Assembly (NCBI GenBank): GCA_007124105.1
Contig: SLFT01000194.1
Location: forward strand, 1-7,071
Source of the DNA: Candidatus Hydrogenedentota bacterium
Lineage (GTDB): Bacteria > Hydrogenedentota > Hydrogenedentia > Hydrogenedentales > CAITNO01
Reading direction: 5' to 3'
DNA length: 7,071 nucleotides
Both the position numbers and the translations under genes were made by a program. Shown piece after piece: positions 5,030-7,071 of this stretch. The notes beneath the pieces are model-generated. The model did not search any database, had not been told where the DNA came from, and worked only from the letters and a program-made list of their open reading frames with translations. Every line of letters starts with the position of its first letter. Position 1 is the first letter of the stretch.

Positions 5030-6373
5030 ATGGACAACCGCGAAACAGTAGAAGCACAGTTGGACAGTTTCGATGCAACGGACCGTCAGGAAGCGCTGGA
5101 AACGCTTCTTGACGCGGCCAACGCCGGCACAATTGCCCTGCCGCCTGTGGGCCAACATTTCAATTTACACTGCCATTCTTTCTTTTCCTTTAATGGCTAC
5201 GGTTACGGACCCACGGGTCTCGCCTGGCGTGGGCGCGCTTCCGGGCTGTGCGGCATGGGCCTGATTGACTTTGATGTGCTTGATGGCGTGGACGAATTTT
5301 TGTTCGCCTGCGCGCAGTTGGGACTTCGCTCCGGCGCCGGGCTGGAAACACGCGTGTTCGTTTCTGAGTTTGCCGACGATGAGATCAACTCTCCCGGCGA
5401 ACCCGGCATCGCCTATCATATTGGTCTAGGCTTCGTGTCCGGCAGCGTGTCAGGCCATGACGCAGCGCTACTGCAACAGTTCAAGGAAATGGCGCAGCAA
5501 CGCACCCGGGCGATTATCGGCCGCGTAAACACCTTGCTGGAAGAGGTCGCGCTAGACTATGACAGCGATGTGCTCCCGTTGACGCCGGCGGGCAATGCTA
5601 CCGAACGGCATGTATGCGCGGCGTATCACGCCAAAGCGGAGATGGTGTATAGCGATGCTGGTGAAAGAGCGGCATACTGGGCTGGCAAACTGGATATCAC
5701 CACAGAAGACGCGGCTGCCGCGCTCAGTGACGCCCCAGTATTTCAGGGGATACTACGCGCAAAAACAATGAAAGCGGGAGGTGTGGGCTATGTGCGCGCA
5801 CAGAGCGAAGAGTTCCCCGCGTTGGAAGATGTAAACGCGTTAATCCTTGCAAACGGCGCCATCCCTACATTCGCCTTCCTTGACGGCACTTCAGCGGGCG
5901 AGGCGCGGATGGATGCGCTCCTTGATGTGATGACCGCGTCAGGGGCCGCGGCGGTAAATATTATCCCCGACCGCAACTGGAACATAGCCGACGCGGATAT
6001 CAAGGCGCTGAAATTGCGTAAGCTCGACGAATTCATTTCACAGGCGCGCGCACGGTCGCTGCCCATCTTTGTAGGCACGGAAATGAATGCTTATGGGCAA
6101 CGTTTTGTGGACGATCTCGACGCGCCCGAGCTGCGCCCGTATTTCGACGATTTCCGTGAAGGCATGAACATTCTAAATGGGCATACCATTTTACAGGCGC
6201 ACGCGGGCATGGGTTATCTCAGCGATTGGGCAATCGAATCATTTGCCACAACAGAAGATAAGAACCGCTTTTTTTCCCGTTTCGGTGGAAGCATTACGCC
6301 TGGCGCATGCGATGCGCTTGCGCCAATCACCCCCGATGTCACCCCGCGTGAAATATTGAAGGCGTTGCCCTAA
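5030..6373 (+). CDS. PHP-superfamily metal-dependent hydrolase-like protein
   Basis: This 447-residue protein has the metal-site pattern of the PHP superfamily, whose members are mostly phosphoesterases (histidinol phosphatase, polymerase exonuclease domains and others). Visible are N-L-H47-C-H49-S (motif I), acidic residues in GLIDFDVLDG (about 77-86), G-L-E106 (motif II) and Y-H130-I-G-L (the H-x-x-G motif III). Later candidate ligands are Asp314 in NIIPDRNW, Glu351 in FVGTEMNAYG and His391 in QAHAGMG. A 30-residue helical leader precedes the domain, and the middle (about 140-250) is helical and may be an insertion. There is no signal peptide or membrane segment, so it should be cytoplasmic. 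The ATG at 5030 is preceded by AGGAAGGA at a 5-base distance, and 447 residues is longer than the usual 250-300 for single-domain PHP proteins. It is a lone gene convergent with rplQ, and its substrate is unknown. The superfamily call is good; a specific enzyme name is not justified. Confidence 0.75.
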   Translation: MDNRETVEAQLDSFDATDRQEALETLLDAANAGTIALPPVGQHFNLHCHSFFSFNGYGYGPTGLAWRGRASGLCGMGLIDFDVLDGVDEFLFACAQLGLRSGAGLETRVFVSEFADDEINSPGEPGIAYHIGLGFVSGSVSGHDAALLQQFKEMAQQRTRAIIGRVNTLLEEVALDYDSDVLPLTPAGNATERHVCAAYHAKAEMVYSDAGERAAYWAGKLDITTEDAAAALSDAPVFQGILRAKTMKAGGVGYVRAQSEEFPALEDVNALILANGAIPTFAFLDGTSAGEARMDALLDVMTASGAAAVNIIPDRNWNIADADIKALKLRKLDEFISQARARSLPIFVGTEMNAYGQRFVDDLDAPELRPYFDDFREGMNILNGHTILQAHAGMGYLSDWAIESFATTEDKNRFFSRFGGSITPGACDALAPITPDVTPREILKALP

Positions 6374-6387
6374 TCACAAAGGACAGT

Positions 6388-6422
6388 AAAAAAGGAGAGA
6401 CCGCTTCTAATCCGGCCTCTCC
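6388..6422 (-). terminator. Rho-independent terminator of the rpoA-rplQ operon
   Basis: Segments 6394-6403 and 6413-6422 pair as a 10-bp stem with a 9-base loop. On the minus strand the RNA is fully paired with one G-U pair and is followed directly by six U residues (6388-6393). On the plus strand the same site has an A-C mismatch and no U run. It therefore acts mainly on leftward transcription. It begins about 30 bases after the rplQ stop and lies 14 bases beyond the stop of the convergent PHP gene, so it also insulates the two. Confidence 0.85.
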
Positions 6423-6451
6423 CGCTTTCCTTCATGTACGCAACGTGGATA

Positions 6452-6826
6452 TTACTCGACCTGATACTCGCCGCGGTCTACCAGTTCAATGCGCGCACTC
6501 TCGGCCGCGTCTCCGAGGCGGTTGCCGAGCCGCAGAATACGGGTATACCCGCCGGGACGATCCGTATAGGTTGGTGCGATCTCGGCAAACAGTTTACGTA
6601 CCACATCATCATCGCGCAGTTTCGCAAAAGCGCGTCGGCGATTGGCCACTGTATCCGTTTTAGCAAGCGTAATAAGCGGCTCAGCAAATCGTCGCAGCTC
6701 TTTCGCTTTGTACAGCCCGGTTTCAATGGCATCATGAGTAAACAGGGCGACCGCCAGATGCTTCATCGTCGCCTTCCTGTGGGCCATATCGCGGCCAAGC
6801 CGTCTACCAGATTTTCTGTGACGCAT
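6452..6826 (-). CDS. rplQ: 50S ribosomal protein L17
   Basis: This is ribosomal protein L17 (bL17), 124 residues, a large-subunit component near the exit of the peptide tunnel. The N-terminal signature MRHRKSGRRLGRDMAHRKA is almost diagnostic. It is followed by LFTHDAIETGLYKAKELRRFAEPLITLAK, the conserved KLFAEIAPTYTDRPGGYTRILRLGNRLGDAA and a short C-terminal strand (ARIELVD). Length and all conserved blocks are normal. The ATG at 6826 is 8 bases from AAGGA (6835-6839), which lies inside the last codons of rpoA. Only 5 bases separate the rpoA stop from this start, so the two genes are co-transcribed and probably translationally coupled. The rpoA-rplQ order is widely conserved in bacteria. A terminator follows. 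Confidence 0.97.
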   Translation of the reverse strand: MRHRKSGRRLGRDMAHRKATMKHLAVALFTHDAIETGLYKAKELRRFAEPLITLAKTDTVANRRRAFAKLRDDDVVRKLFAEIAPTYTDRPGGYTRILRLGNRLGDAAESARIELVDRGEYQVE

Positions 6827-6831
6827 AATTT

Positions 6832-7071
6832 CTATCCTTCATCCGTATCGTCAACAACGTCTTCGTCGTCGGTTTCGGTTTCAGTTTCGTTTTCGGGCTC
6901 TTCCGTCTCGCCATCCGACTCGGTCTCCTCGACCGCGCCCGGGGTCCCGGCGCTACGCATGCCAAAACTCAATCCCAGCGTTTCCAGGATCGCCTTAAGC
7001 TCATCCAGAGATTTCCTGCCGAAGTTTTGATACTTCAGCATCTCGCTTTCCGTATGCGCCACCAGCTGGCC
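6832..7071 (-). CDS. rpoA: DNA-directed RNA polymerase alpha subunit, C-terminal part (cut by the window edge)
   Basis: Only the last 79 residues are present; the frame runs off the right edge at 7071, and an in-frame GTG at 7062 is internal, not the start. Residues 1-38 of the fragment are the end of the alpha C-terminal domain. They include GQLVAHTESEMLKYQNFGRK followed by SLDELKAILETLGLSFGM, the conserved helix-hairpin-helix region that touches UP elements and activators. After the point where most alpha subunits end there is an extra tail of about 40 residues. Its last 33 residues contain 19 Glu or Asp and no Lys or Arg. It ends in DDTDEG before TAG at 6832-6834 and overlaps the ribosome binding site for rplQ. 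The identity is firm; the tail is an uncommon addition. Confidence 0.95.
   Translation of the reverse strand, partial: GQLVAHTESEMLKYQNFGRKSLDELKAILETLGLSFGMRSAGTPGAVEETESDGETEEPENETETETDDEDVVDDTDEG

Overview
The window looks like ordinary bacterial chromosome of moderate GC content. It comes from a free-living bacterium that I cannot name. The rpoA-rplQ gene pair at the right edge is a housekeeping ribosomal-protein/RNA polymerase locus. The cassette of three small heat-shock proteins, the long D-aminoacylase-type amidohydrolase and the unusual PHP-domain protein would suit an uncultured environmental lineage, for example one near the PVC or Hydrogenedentota groups. That placement is only a guess; no 16S or other phylogenetic marker was examined.

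Layout, left to right. Positions 1-217 hold the 3' end of the Hsp20 operon region, with a strong GC-rich hairpin terminator at 144-176. Positions 218-1647 carry three tandem, divergent Hsp20/alpha-crystallin genes, all on the minus strand and transcribed in the order 1647, 1140, 685. Each has a strong AGGAGG ribosome binding site. Positions 1648-1992 are a non-coding control region. It contains a near-consensus sigma-54 (-24/-12) promoter pointing into the Hsp20 genes. About 205-264 bp upstream of its predicted start lies a six-unit, exactly 10-bp-periodic repeat array, with other short repeats and a 14-bp palindrome in between. Positions 1993-3723 (minus) encode a long amidohydrolase of the N-acyl-D-amino-acid deacylase family with its own sigma-70-like promoter. 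Positions 3848-4444 (minus) encode an uncharacterised 198-residue protein with a winged-helix-like N-terminus. Just upstream of it (4462-4677, minus) is a protein-like reading frame with no start codon, probably a gene remnant or frameshifted gene. Positions 5030-6373 (plus) encode a 447-residue PHP-superfamily metal-hydrolase-like protein. Positions 6452-7071 (minus) hold rplQ and the C-terminal part of rpoA, ending in a terminator at 6388-6422 that lies between this operon and the convergent PHP gene.

How the parts work together. The three Hsp20 proteins form one chaperone operon that binds unfolding proteins without ATP. The upstream architecture is a -24/-12 promoter with a helically phased repeat array at enhancer distance, and it suggests activation by a sigma-54 enhancer-binding protein rather than by sigma-32 or HrcA/CIRCE. 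This is the most interesting signal in the window. The RpoA fragment carries an unusual, strongly acidic tail after the normal end of the alpha-subunit C-terminal domain. The amidohydrolase, the winged-helix protein and the PHP protein have no evident functional link to the Hsp20 genes.
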